A stretch of 64,000 nt of DNA from Clostridiales bacterium CHKCI006 (GCA_900018345.1 FCNA01000087.1:17336-81335); one strand, 5' to 3'; positions 15,740-23,501 are shown, numbered from the stretch's first letter. Made by a program: numbers and translations. Notes: a model not told the origin generated them from the sequence alone.

Positions 15740-16231
15740 TCAAACCATCTTACTCATTATTAAAGCAATAATTAAAGCAATTATTGCAAATCCAACTATG
15801 GTTCCCAGCCATTTGACTATTTTCATTTTTGTAGGAATATAAGGTTTTAATTCTTCTGTATTGGGTATATCCCACGCTTTTGTATGTTCTACCCAATACC
15901 AGTCAACAAAAAATCTATCAAATAGTCCCATTATATACATTATAAATAAACTTTGAATAAAAATATTTCCAAACTCTTTTGCATCATTTATATAGCAAAC
16001 CATTAATGGCACTAGAATAAAACAAGGTAAGTATAAAACTATAATTGATATAATGGTTTGTTTCTTTATTTCTTTTTGAGTAGTATATCCTAATTTTATT
16101 GCTTTTTCTTGAACATTCTTTTCGTAAAATACAGTAAATTTTTCAGGACCATTTGCTATACCAATAACACAAAACATTAAAAGTATAAAACATAATACGA
16201 TACCTTCCATTAGTAACATTAGAATTAACAT
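15740..16231 (-). CDS. Integral membrane protein of unknown function, CPBP partner
   Basis: 163 residues (172 from an upstream TTG). An N-terminal hydrophobic helix (LMEGIVLCFILLMFCVIGI), a soluble loop with ANGPEKFTVFYEKNVQEKAIKLGY, and three further membrane segments, ending in a short basic/hydrophobic tail. I do not recognise a family. The start is uncertain: the ATG at 16231 has a weak GCGAG-like ribosome site, and the TTG at 16258 has none. It is first in a two-gene unit with the CPBP protease, so an immunity or transport role alongside it is plausible but unproven. Confidence 0.6.
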   Translation of the reverse strand: MLILMLLMEGIVLCFILLMFCVIGIANGPEKFTVFYEKNVQEKAIKLGYTTQKEIKKQTIISIIVLYLPCFILVPLMVCYINDAKEFGNIFIQSLFIMYIMGLFDRFFVDWYWVEHTKAWDIPNTEELKPYIPTKMKIVKWLGTIVGFAIIALIIALIMSKMV

Positions 16232-16306
16232 TAAAATCAACTCGCTTTCAAATTTCAATTTATCTAACTAAATTATCTCATGTGGAGTTTTTTATTACAA
16301 GATAAT

Positions 16307-16510
16307 TTAACTTACATGCTTATTTTTCACAATAGGATGTTTACTGAGATAATCAGATAGAGTAATACTTTTTGTATCATGAAATACGATATCCTTATCT
16401 TCATCTACATCTCGATACACAAGATGATTTTGTTCATCTATCACATCATAGAGAAATAGAGAAATATGGTTAGTTTTTTTGTATCTTACTTGTCGCTTAC
16501 CGTTTTTAAT
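16307..16510 (-). pseudogene. Gene remnant (C-terminal fragment, about 67 codons)
   Basis: A minus-strand frame reads NGKRQVRYKKTNHISLFLYD, then DEQNHLVYRDVDEDKDIVF and ITLSDYLSKHPIVKNKHVS before TAA 16307-16309. It has protein-like composition but is preceded by an in-frame TAA and has no start codon. The stretch LSDYLSK also occurs in the small ICE protein at 41233-41490, so it may be the tail of a related element gene. Its 5' end runs into direct repeat B, suggesting that the repeat cut it off. Confidence 0.4.
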
Positions 16511-16689
16511 TTATAAATATACAAAAAAACTCAAATCGAGTTTTAGCCGATAAATAAAGGCTTTTGCTGATTTGAGTTTCTTTGAATTGTTCTGGGTATT
16601 CCCAAAAATTAACGTTTTGAGAACTCCTAGGTACGATAAAATAGGCATTTTAGAGTGGTTTTGTTGCATACGTGTTGCATTGCCAAAAC
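16499..16689. repeat. Direct repeat B (about 190 bp) at the right end of the CPBP cassette
   Basis: Same block order and almost the same length as repeat A (14652-14843), in the same orientation, about 1.85 kb away. The copies together bracket the CPBP and membrane-protein genes plus the remnant. Both copies follow a minus-strand operon and contain its terminator. Confidence 0.75.
16523..16579 (-). terminator. Terminator of the DUF3990 toxin operon, inside direct repeat B
   Basis: AAACTCAAATC (16527-16537) and GATTTGAGTTT (16569-16579) form an 11-bp stem; on the minus strand it is followed by seven T. It lies about 155 nt beyond the stop of the partner gene. Confidence 0.75.
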
Positions 16690-16734
16690 TTTTCAGAACA
16701 ACTCAAATAGTTATCAAAATAATTTATACAACAC

Positions 16735-17232
16735 TTAATTCTTCAATCTTTTTATTCTTCTGAGTATTTTTACCCCCTCTTTAGTCAATTGGTCACTGTC
16801 TTTATCTAATACTAATGATTTTGCTTCTAAGATCCTATCTATTGCATTCATTGGATCTAGGGAATGATATGCAAAGAATAAATGCCTAAGCTCTGTACCT
16901 TTTATAATCTTATAAGCATTTTTACTATCAATTTGATAAACATATGATAGATATCTATAAATATACCCTATCCAATACATCTCATTAATTGAAAACTTTA
17001 TTTTTCCATAATTGGTTTTACCATATTCTATATCAAGTTCTTCAAAAATTTCTTCAATTGTCATGCTTTCGTTTATAAAGGTTAAATTATCCATTCTAGA
17101 AACAAATTTAGAATTCATAAATCGGCGGATAAATATATTTGAACTACATTCTTCTCTAGTAACAGATTGTTCAAAAATTTTACCTTGTATATCACATAGT
17201 AACAAACCTATTTGATCCATTTCTCTTTTCAT
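16735..17232 (-). CDS. Partner of the DUF3990 protein, possible antitoxin
   Basis: 165 residues, largely helical and mildly charged, with no membrane segment: MKREMDQIGLLLCDIQGKIF at the start, SINEMYWIGYIYRYLSYVY in the middle, and a basic end ILRRIKRLKN. The N-terminal GLLLCDIQGKIFEQSV and the IYRYLSYV segment recall partners of DUF3990 toxins, but I cannot name the family with certainty. The ATG overlaps the toxin stop by 4 nt (ATGA), so the two are translationally coupled. In this order (HTH-toxin first, partner second) a toxin-antitoxin unit is the simplest reading; the partner could instead be a second effector. Confidence 0.6.
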   Translation of the reverse strand: MKREMDQIGLLLCDIQGKIFEQSVTREECSSNIFIRRFMNSKFVSRMDNLTFINESMTIEEIFEELDIEYGKTNYGKIKFSINEMYWIGYIYRYLSYVYQIDSKNAYKIIKGTELRHLFFAYHSLDPMNAIDRILEAKSLVLDKDSDQLTKEGVKILRRIKRLKN

Positions 17233-18086
17233 AATATTTCGTCAATATATTGACCTCGCCCCCTATACTGTCTTCGAGCCATTTTAATTTTAGTATCTCC
17301 AACTTTACTATCCTCTAATCTTTTGATTTGATACTTTTCTTTTTCTTTACTACATAAATAGCATCTTTCAACAATTTTTACCTGACTCAACGCTCTCTCT
17401 GTTTTAAAAACATATTGAAATCCTAAATTAGTAGCTGCCAAACAATGTATACATTGTTCATCAGTAATTTCACCTTCAATAAAACTATCTATAATTCTAA
17501 ACATCCTGTTATCAGCGATTGGTGCTACTAAATAATCTATGTCTTCTAATTTGTTAATTAACTTTTTGATAATCGGATGATCTTCATAGCCACTTAGCCT
17601 TCCTCTAAAATATGCTATTGTCAGCATCCATTCTTGATTGACTTTATATTCAATGCTAGAAAGGTTTTGTGGATTAAAACTTAATATATAAACGCTAGAT
17701 GTATCAAATCCACTTACAAATAATGATGACTGCTCAAAACTTTCACCGCAGTAAAATCCTTTACCAAAATCATTATTGTTTTTTGAATGCTCAATATCAA
17801 TATTACCCACTATAATGTTCTTGGCGCCATGGTATAATACTAATTTATTCTCATTTGCTAAATCTTCATAATAAAGTTGTGCTTTAATCTCATTTATAAA
17901 GATATTATTATTTAATGCAAAAGTATATATTTTTTCGATATTATTTTCATTTGTATCCATTTTGCCAGTTTCCCATCTTGCTACCGTAATCGCATCAACA
18001 TCTATTTTTTCAGCAAATTGTTTTTGAGATAAATTAAGTATTTCTCTAATTAATTTAACATCCTCATCTATTCTATAATTCACCAT
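17229..18086 (-). CDS. HTH-DUF3990 protein, ADP-ribosyltransferase-like toxin
   Basis: 285 residues. Residues 1-60 are an XRE-type helix-turn-helix (LSQKQFAEKIDVDAITVARWETGK). Residues about 80-240 match DUF3990: LYHGAKNIIVGNIDIEHS, then NDFGKGFYCGESFEQSSLF, then YILSFNP, and a late DYLVAPIADNRMF. DUF3990 is related in fold to ADP-ribosyltransferases, and the HG, DFGKGFY block is its signature. A basic tail follows (KMARRQYRGRG). The fused HTH probably represses its own promoter, where two 19-bp direct repeats lie. Start ATG 18086 follows GAGGTGAT by about 10 nt. A target molecule cannot be predicted from sequence. Confidence 0.75.
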   Translation of the reverse strand: MVNYRIDEDVKLIREILNLSQKQFAEKIDVDAITVARWETGKMDTNENNIEKIYTFALNNNIFINEIKAQLYYEDLANENKLVLYHGAKNIIVGNIDIEHSKNNNDFGKGFYCGESFEQSSLFVSGFDTSSVYILSFNPQNLSSIEYKVNQEWMLTIAYFRGRLSGYEDHPIIKKLINKLEDIDYLVAPIADNRMFRIIDSFIEGEITDEQCIHCLAATNLGFQYVFKTERALSQVKIVERCYLCSKEKEKYQIKRLEDSKVGDTKIKMARRQYRGRGQYIDEIL

Positions 18087-18111
18087 AGATTCAATATCAC
18101 CTCACCACTTT

Positions 18112-18176
18112 ATTATAGCATACGCTAGTAAGAAGTTAAATATAAACTTTTTATTATCATACGCTAGTAAAAAGTT
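18112..18176 (-). promoter_or_regulatory. Promoter and paired direct-repeat operators of the HTH-DUF3990 gene
   Basis: Minus-strand extended -10 TGC-TATAAT (TATAAT at 18112-18117) is preceded by two near-identical direct repeats CATACGCTAGTAARAAGTT (18119-18137 and 18158-18176, R = A/G), 39 bp apart. The proximal copy covers the region between -10 and -35. The spacing (about four helical turns) and position suggest binding sites for the gene's own HTH domain. Confidence 0.6.
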
Positions 18177-18204
18177 TTTTTATACTCTTTACGCTCTGCA
18201 TTTT

Positions 18205-18252
18205 TAAAAAGAAAAAGAAGTATCTAAACACTCACTGTGTCTAAATACTTCT
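18205..18252 (-). terminator. Terminator hairpin downstream of the repressor gene
   Basis: AGAAGTAT (18216-18223) and ATACTTCT (18245-18252) with further pairing inside (ACAC/GTGT); on the minus strand TTTTTCTTTTT follows. It is about 300 nt beyond the repressor stop. The stretch 18253-18554 shows no gene; it holds TAACGTTTTG at about 18279, a motif also present in direct repeats A and B, and a GC-rich patch CCGTCGACCGGCGTTCACCC near 18333. Confidence 0.6.
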
Positions 18253-18554
18253 CTAATCTTCTCACAACAATTATTACTAACGTTTTGGTGTTCTTCAAAT
18301 CCTTTATTTAAAGGAAATTTTCAAAAAAATTCCGTCGACCGGCGTTCACCCCACAGCTTTTTTTACACACTTAGGACATCTTAGCACGTTTATAGGAAAT
18401 GCAAATCACATGTAATCTTTCAAGTAATTATCTATAATTTTGAGCAATAAGAACTATCTTTTCTTAACAAACTTAGTCTGACATCTTTAAATTATACGTG
18501 TAAATTTTAGCAACTTATTCTTAAGAATTCAATCATTTTTAAGTCAGTATGATT

Positions 18555-19145
18555 TTATATAAAATCCCTTCGAACAAACCTTACTTTACCTATAATTCTT
18601 ACTGGCAGTTCTTCAACTTGACTGAATGTAAACTTTCTATTGTCATATTTTGGATTTGATGCCTCCAATAAAATACCATCTGATAAAAATTTGACAATCT
18701 TAATGGTTACTTCATCCCCAATCATCACTACAGTAATCTTTCCTGATTCCACATTATTGCATTGTTGAACATATACTAAATCACCCTCATAGATATGTGA
18801 ATCAATCATAGAATCTCCTGTTACTCTTAAAAAGTAATCACCATTTTGAGCATCACCATGCCCTACTTCTACATAGCCCTCAACATCCTGATCAGCCCAT
18901 AAATCATAACCTGCTTTGACTCTGCCAAGAATAGGTTTGACCCTATTCATATCTTCTATGACTTGTTCCACATCACAATGTAATACTTCTGACAATTTTT
19001 TTATTTTTGTCTTTTTAATATGGGTGCTCTCTCCACTCAGCCATCTATAATATGTTGATAATGAAACTCCTATTTCTTCAGCAACTTCAGCATGAGATTT
19101 ATCGTTTTGTATTTCATATTGAATCAACAATTCTTTTAAAGTCAT
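18555..19145 (-). CDS. LexA/CI-like repressor (XRE HTH plus S24 peptidase domain)
   Basis: 196 residues. Residues 5-62 are an XRE-type HTH (KSHAEVAEEIGVSLSTYYRWLSG). The C-terminal S24 domain has the self-cleavage site Ala78-Gly79 (RVKAGYD), the nucleophile Ser112 (GDSMID) and the general base Lys149 (EVTIKIVK). RecA filaments stimulate such repressors to cleave themselves after DNA damage, releasing the genes they control. Start ATG 19145 follows GAGGTGG by 6 nt. It is divergent from the Y-family polymerase with a shared palindrome in between, so it most likely represses that polymerase and itself. Confidence 0.9.
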   Translation of the reverse strand: MTLKELLIQYEIQNDKSHAEVAEEIGVSLSTYYRWLSGESTHIKKTKIKKLSEVLHCDVEQVIEDMNRVKPILGRVKAGYDLWADQDVEGYVEVGHGDAQNGDYFLRVTGDSMIDSHIYEGDLVYVQQCNNVESGKITVVMIGDEVTIKIVKFLSDGILLEASNPKYDNRKFTFSQVEELPVRIIGKVRFVRRDFI

Positions 19146-19185
19146 ATAAATCCACCTCAATTACAGTTTACCAAAAATATTACTT

Positions 19186-19215
19186 TTTGGGAATAGTTTA
19201 TATAAAATTCCCAAA
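19186..19215. promoter_or_regulatory. Palindromic operator between the repressor and the polymerase
   Basis: TTTGGGAAT (19186-19194) and ATTCCCAAA (19207-19215) form a perfect 9-bp inverted repeat with a 12-bp centre. A related half site TTAGGAAT lies at about 19227-19234 inside the polymerase promoter. It is a probable binding site of the divergent LexA/CI-like repressor; it does not match the standard Bacillus LexA box. Confidence 0.65.
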
Positions 19216-19221
19216 TCTATA

Positions 19222-19249
19222 TTGTTTTAGGAATACAAAAGACTATAAT
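19222..19249 (+). promoter_or_regulatory. Promoter of the Y-family polymerase operon
   Basis: -35 TTGTTT (19222-19227), 16-bp spacer, -10 TATAAT (19244-19249). The ribosome site AAGGAGGG and ATG 19274 follow. The spacer contains a repressor half site. Confidence 0.65.
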
Positions 19250-19273
19250 ATGAAATCACAAGGAGGGATTTTA

Positions 19274-20530
19274 ATGAATAATAAAGTTTATTTATGTATC
19301 GATTTAAAAAGTTTCTATGCAAGCGTAGAATGTGTTGAAAGAGGATTAGACCCTTTCAAAATCAATTTAGTTGTTGCTGATCCTACACGAGGAGGTGGTG
19401 CAATCACTCTAGCAGCAACTCCAGCTATTAAACAATTGGGTGTACCAAGTCGTGGCAGGATATATGAAATACCAAAAGATATAGAATACATTACAGCTAC
19501 GCCAAGAATGACCTTATATATGAAGTATTCTGCTAAGATTTATAGTATATTTTTAAAATTTATTTCCAGTGAAGATATTCATGTATATTCTATTGATGAA
19601 TCCTTTTTAGATATTACATCATATTTATCATTATATAAAATGAATGCAAAACAGCTTGCGAAAACCATTATTGATGAAATCTATAATGTTACTGGAATCA
19701 CTGCAACTGTTGGTATTGGAACAAATTTATTTCTTGCAAAAGTTGCATTAGATATTACTGCAAAACACGCTAAAGATTTTATGGGTTATTTAGATGAAGA
19801 TTTATTTAAGCAACTCATATGGCATCATACACCAATCACTGATGTATGGATGATTGGTCCTGGTACAGCAAATCGTCTTGCATCATTAGGTATCAAAGAT
19901 TTATATGGAGTCGCTCATTATGATGAGAAGATACTATATAAGATATTCGGAGTTAATGCAGAGTACTTGATCGATCATGCATGGGGAAAGGAACAAACGG
20001 AAATAAGCGATATAAAAGCATATAAGCCTTCGTCCAATTCTATTTCCAACTCTCAAATACTGTTTGAAGACTATAGTTACAAAGATGCTTACTTGATCAT
20101 GAAAGAAATGGTAGAAACTAATGTATTACAACTAACTGAAAAGCATTTAGTAACAAGTCATATCGCATTATATATTGGTTATTCTAAAAATATTATAAAG
20201 CCAACAAGGGGAAGTCGAAAAATAACGAATACTACAAATTCCTATCGTATCTTACTAGAGGAATTTAAATTGCTATATAAAAAGGTCGTAAATCCTAATT
20301 ATCCCATCCGACAAATAGCAATTTCATTTGGCAATGTTATAGATGAAATATATGAACAATATGATTTATTTGCAGATTATAATGATATTGAAAAGGAAAA
20401 AAGTGTGCAGAAAGCACTTGTAGATATTCGTTCTAAGTATGGAAAAAATGCTGTATTAAAAGGAATGAACTTCTATGACAAAGCAACACAAAGAAAACGC
20501 AACGGTTTAGTAGGTGGACATAATGCCTAG
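19274..20530 (+). CDS. Y-family (UmuC/UvrX-type) translesion DNA polymerase
   Basis: 418 residues. Catalytic motifs are present: CIDLKSFYASVE (first metal-binding Asp and steric residues), and YSIDESFLDIT (the Asp-Glu pair). The GIGTNLFLAKVA helix-hairpin-helix region and a little-finger domain (SSNSISNSQILFEDY, then SHIALYIGYS) follow in family order. These enzymes copy past DNA lesions with low fidelity. I chose ATG 19274 because AGGAGGG lies 7 nt before it; the frame is open further upstream into the operator. It is followed by an overlapping yolD gene and faces a self-cleaving repressor: a complete inducible mutagenesis cassette. Phages and ICEs of Firmicutes often carry such UvrX/YolD pairs. 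Confidence 0.9.
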   Translation: MNNKVYLCIDLKSFYASVECVERGLDPFKINLVVADPTRGGGAITLAATPAIKQLGVPSRGRIYEIPKDIEYITATPRMTLYMKYSAKIYSIFLKFISSEDIHVYSIDESFLDITSYLSLYKMNAKQLAKTIIDEIYNVTGITATVGIGTNLFLAKVALDITAKHAKDFMGYLDEDLFKQLIWHHTPITDVWMIGPGTANRLASLGIKDLYGVAHYDEKILYKIFGVNAEYLIDHAWGKEQTEISDIKAYKPSSNSISNSQILFEDYSYKDAYLIMKEMVETNVLQLTEKHLVTSHIALYIGYSKNIIKPTRGSRKITNTTNSYRILLEEFKLLYKKVVNPNYPIRQIAISFGNVIDEIYEQYDLFADYNDIEKEKSVQKALVDIRSKYGKNAVLKGMNFYDKATQRKRNGLVGGHNA

Positions 20531-20837
20531 AACAAGAGCACAGAGAGCACAAATATTTCAAAGTTTCGATGCACTAAAAGGATTCAGAGAAATATTAAAG
20601 GAACAGGAAAGAATAGTTGTCCCAAAGAAAATCCTTTCTGAAGATGACTTGGCTGAACTAGATTATAAAGTCCATCAGATAAAAGCTGGAATGATTATTA
20701 ACGTCGTTTACTATGATAAAGGACAATATGTTCAACTAGAAGGAAAAGTAGCTAAGTTTAATCTAGATACAAAAATGATCCAGATTGTAAAAACAAAATT
20801 AGATTTAAGAAATGTTATTGAAATTCACTTTAAGTGA
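20523..20837 (+). CDS. yolD: YolD-like protein
   Basis: 104 residues with the YolD pattern: a basic N-terminus (MPRTRAQRAQIFQSFDALKGFREIL), ILSEDDLAELDYKVHQI, and a C-terminal beta-rich VVYYDKGQYVQLEGKVAKFN, then VIEIHFK. YolD proteins are found with Y-family polymerases and may act as UmuD-like partners. I chose ATG 20523, which overlaps the polymerase end by 8 nt and has AGGTGG before it; the upstream GTG at 20514 sits in that site. Confidence 0.8.
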   Translation: MPRTRAQRAQIFQSFDALKGFREILKEQERIVVPKKILSEDDLAELDYKVHQIKAGMIINVVYYDKGQYVQLEGKVAKFNLDTKMIQIVKTKLDLRNVIEIHFK

Positions 20838-20878
20838 AATAGTCATTTAATCATAAAAATATCATCACATAAAAAGTA

Positions 20879-20926
20879 AAGGAAATGACAATATTGTATT
20901 TGATTTTCAATATATCATTTCCTTTT
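20879..20926 (+). terminator. Terminator of the polymerase/YolD operon
   Basis: AAGGAAATGA-C-AATATTG pairs with CAATATATCATTTCCTT around an 11-nt loop and is followed by a short T run. The stem is AT-rich but about 17 bp long. Confidence 0.6.
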
Positions 20927-20932
20927 GCTATA

Positions 20933-20984
20933 AAAAAATAAAAAACACTAAAATCCATAAGAATCCTCTTATAAATTCTAGTGT
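20933..20984 (-). terminator. Terminator of the first integrase gene
   Basis: ACACTA (20945-20950) and TAGTGT (20979-20984) with inner pairing; on the minus strand a TTTTTTATTTTTT tract follows. It faces the polymerase operon terminator, so the two transcripts converge here. This is the likely left edge of the conjugative element. Confidence 0.6.
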
Positions 20985-21012
20985 CATTTTCTTGTAAGCT
21001 ATATTTATCCTT

Positions 21013-22071
21013 TTATAACTGATTGACTGCATCCAATAATTCCTGAACATTAAAATGCGTATATACTCTTTCCGTCAAGGTCATAGCACCTGAATGCCCA
21101 ACAATCTTTTTTATAATCGTCTGTGATATATTCTTTTCAGCCATCATCGAAATAAACGTATGCCTGCAACAGTGAGGCGTCAAATCTATATCCAATTTTG
21201 TGATGAACGGATTATAATAAATACAACGATATTCCATATACTTGATATGCTGACCTCTTTGATCGAATATTAAATATTCTGACCTGTTGCTTTCATCATA
21301 ATACCATTCCTTAAAGAAAGGCATGATTTTATCACAAATTGGAACCTCTCTGATTCCATTTTCAGTCTTGCTCTGCACAACCTCAAAATAGTTTTCGTCT
21401 ATATGTACATGTTCCTTTTTAAGGTTTAATAATTCGCCGACACGCACACCTGTATAAAGAAGCATAAGAACAGTCATATCTCCTTTATTTTCAACTTTTT
21501 CCCATGCTTCTGCCACTTTTTCCTTACTGAAACGCTCTCGCTTCATCTTGTTTGGATTTCTTTTCTTATACCTTAATATATCTACCCAGACTGCAAAATT
21601 TTTATCCACAATATCATGCATATATGCAAATTCAAACATCTGCTTATATAAAACTTTCAAAATCTTTAAGGTTGGATAGTTTTTCCCACAGCTATCAACA
21701 ACATTCTGCAAATCACTTAGATGTATTTTTGAAATTTTCTTTTTATGCAATGGTGCGGAAAGCTTAAAGGCATACTCATATGTTTCTACTGATCTCTGTC
21801 CTACATATTGAAATTTCCCACTGGACCATCTCTCATATAACTCAGCAAAGGTAATGTTCTGGTTCTTATAGAATTCCTTCTTTGAATTGTATTCTTCCAA
21901 TGCTGCTAATGCTTCTCCATACGTTTCATAGTAGCCAAGAGATGGGCGGGAAACTCTTACCCTGTTCTGTTTCTTATCATATATCAGGACCTCCGGTGCT
22001 CTAACATTATATTTTTTACGTACTTTCTTTTTAGATTTTGAAATAGAGCCATAACCGTTTGGAAACTTCAT
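21013..22071 (-). CDS. Tyrosine recombinase (integrase 1)
   Basis: 352 residues. An N-terminal beta-rich arm-binding part (NGYGSISKSKKK), a core-binding SAM-like domain (about 75-170), and a catalytic domain with Arg in YTGVRVGELL, the pair His-x-x-Arg in HCCRHTF, His in GHSGAMT and the nucleophile Tyr in RVYTHF. All catalytic residues except the less conserved Lys are easily seen. ATG 22071 follows GAAAGGGTGAAA. It integrates or excises DNA by strand exchange. It is followed by terminators and converges with the polymerase operon. A second, related integrase gene lies 200 nt upstream; the two may work together or act on different elements. Confidence 0.9.
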   Translation of the reverse strand: MKFPNGYGSISKSKKKVRKKYNVRAPEVLIYDKKQNRVRVSRPSLGYYETYGEALAALEEYNSKKEFYKNQNITFAELYERWSSGKFQYVGQRSVETYEYAFKLSAPLHKKKISKIHLSDLQNVVDSCGKNYPTLKILKVLYKQMFEFAYMHDIVDKNFAVWVDILRYKKRNPNKMKRERFSKEKVAEAWEKVENKGDMTVLMLLYTGVRVGELLNLKKEHVHIDENYFEVVQSKTENGIREVPICDKIMPFFKEWYYDESNRSEYLIFDQRGQHIKYMEYRCIYYNPFITKLDIDLTPHCCRHTFISMMAEKNISQTIIKKIVGHSGAMTLTERVYTHFNVQELLDAVNQL

Positions 22072-22099
22072 AATATTTCACCCTTTCTGTTCTATGCTT

Positions 22100-22111
22100 A
22101 TTATGTCGTGC
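22100..22111. repeat. 12-mer ATTATGTCGTGC, copy 1 (upstream of integrase 1)
   Basis: The same 12-mer occurs at 23463-23474, upstream of integrase 2, in the same orientation and at a similar distance from the start codon. On the minus strand each is preceded by a related ACTGACA-containing stretch, so a segment of about 30 bp is shared. It is a possible regulatory or arm-type site duplicated with the integrase gene. Confidence 0.5.
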
Positions 22112-22117
22112 TTCAGG

Positions 22118-22384
22118 TTATTTGTCAGTGCTCTTTTCATCAGGAATTGGATTAAAATAGCCAATTTCTTCCCATACTTTCCTATCTGAACAGTAGTAAC
22201 TGTAATTGCACTTTCCTTCTATTTTCATTGCTACACCAAATTTAAGTACACCCATTTGAATCCCAAATCTAATGAATTTCGGGTCTTTGTGCATTGCTTT
22301 TGCTATTTCGCTGATAGGAACATTCCTTCCTGTAAATTGTGGAAGTTCTTCCTTTGCCTTGTCTTTCTTCTGATTCAAGTTCAC
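22118..22384 (-). CDS. Excisionase-like small DNA-binding protein
   Basis: 88 residues with a basic, hydrophilic start (MNLNQKKDKAKEELPQFTGR) and a winged-helix-like core: VPISEIAKAMHKDPKFIRFGIQMGVLKFGVAMK, then YYCSDRKVWEEIGYFN. This fits the helix-turn-helix proteins found next to ICE integrases in Firmicutes, which direct excision. The start is a GTG with GGAAG just before it. It overlaps the 3' end of integrase 2 by 116 nt in another frame, so it is probably translationally coupled. It could instead be a simple regulator. Confidence 0.7.
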   Translation of the reverse strand: MNLNQKKDKAKEELPQFTGRNVPISEIAKAMHKDPKFIRFGIQMGVLKFGVAMKIEGKCNYSYYCSDRKVWEEIGYFNPIPDEKSTDK

Positions 22385-23441
22385 TCCATTCTTCCAGCTT
22401 ATTGACTTCTCTTAGCATTGCTTCTACTTCATAATGTGTATAGATGCGTTCTGTAACAGCCATGTTTGTACTATGACCTACTATTTTCTTGATCATGACA
22501 GGATCTACTTCTGCTTCACTCATAAGAGAAACAAATGTATGTCTGCACCAGTGCGGTGTATAGATCTGTTCCAGATCTTCTACCAAAGGCTTAAAGTAAC
22601 TGTCGTAATAGTTTCTGTATTGGAACTTCTTTCCACCTTCCGTACTGAACAGGTATTCAGACATCTCATAACGATAGTACCATTCATATACAAAAGGAAA
22701 TATAACATCCGCAACAGGAATTCTACGAATGCTATTATCATTCTTTCCCTCAACAATATCAATATACTGTCCATCCAGATTAACATCTTCTTTTTTTATA
22801 TTCAGCATCTCACTCACTCTTACGCCTGTATAAATCATGAAAAGAATCATCTGATAATAGGGAAGTGAGCTTTTCATCCAGAATATCTTGATATCTTTCT
22901 TGCTGATCTTTTCTCTTTTGTAGCTTGGAATTCTCTTTGCCGCGTACTGTCTGATGCTGATTCCCTTTGCATAGTTCTTTAGACAAAGATCATTCTTGAT
23001 GGCATAATCATACATCTGTGTCAGCAAGAGCTTGACCTTTCTTAAAGTCGGATAATTCTTGCCGCTGTGATCAATCAGTTCTTGCAGCATTGCCAGATCA
23101 ATATTTGCAAAAATCTCATGATGAAGTGGCTTGCATATTTTATAAGCATTTTCGTGTGAATTTTGAAATGAATCTGAAATAGTCGGAAACTTAAACTTCC
23201 TGAATTCCTGATAGACCATTTCAAAAGTCATTCCTGAATAAAATTTGCCTTCCGTTATGTATTTATTCAGCATGATGATGCCTTCCTTTTTTGTTTTCGT
23301 ATAACCTATAATCTTATAGCAGGCTTCCTTCTTTCCTGTTTTTTCATTCTTTCTTGTGCCATCCCTGACTCTTACCATATAAGGCATATTCCTGTTTCCT
23401 GACATTTTGGAAACTGTCCCTTTCCCTTTTTCTCTTCTCAC
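22269..23441 (-). CDS. Tyrosine recombinase (integrase 2) with an unusual C-terminal tail
   Basis: 390 residues. Catalytic Arg lies in YTGVRVSEMLN, His-x-x-Arg in HWCRHTF, His in GHSTNMA and Tyr in RIYTHYEV. After EVNKL, where integrase 1 also ends (AVNQL), this protein runs on for about 43 polar residues that overlap the excisionase gene. That tail has low-complexity, basic composition and may be read-through from a lost stop codon. I chose GTG 23441 because GAGGAG lies 9 nt before it; the ATG at 23450 directly abuts that site. The protein is about 35% similar by eye to integrase 1, so the pair came from an old duplication. Confidence 0.9.
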   Translation of the reverse strand: MRREKGKGTVSKMSGNRNMPYMVRVRDGTRKNEKTGKKEACYKIIGYTKTKKEGIIMLNKYITEGKFYSGMTFEMVYQEFRKFKFPTISDSFQNSHENAYKICKPLHHEIFANIDLAMLQELIDHSGKNYPTLRKVKLLLTQMYDYAIKNDLCLKNYAKGISIRQYAAKRIPSYKREKISKKDIKIFWMKSSLPYYQMILFMIYTGVRVSEMLNIKKEDVNLDGQYIDIVEGKNDNSIRRIPVADVIFPFVYEWYYRYEMSEYLFSTEGGKKFQYRNYYDSYFKPLVEDLEQIYTPHWCRHTFVSLMSEAEVDPVMIKKIVGHSTNMAVTERIYTHYEVEAMLREVNKLEEWSELESEERQGKGRTSTIYRKECSYQRNSKSNAQRPEIH

Positions 23442-23462
23442 GGCATACATCTCCTCATAAAC

Positions 23463-23474
23463 ATTATGTCGTGC
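23463..23474. repeat. 12-mer ATTATGTCGTGC, copy 2 (upstream of integrase 2)
   Basis: Identical to 22100-22111. It lies 22 nt upstream of the integrase 2 start. Confidence 0.5.
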
Positions 23475-23501
23475 ATTTTCATAAATGTCAGTATCTGTTT
23501 T

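Noticed and set aside
18320..18370. GC-rich patch as an attC-like site
   Set aside because: No second copy in the window and no paired arms of the right size; only recorded in the intergenic description.
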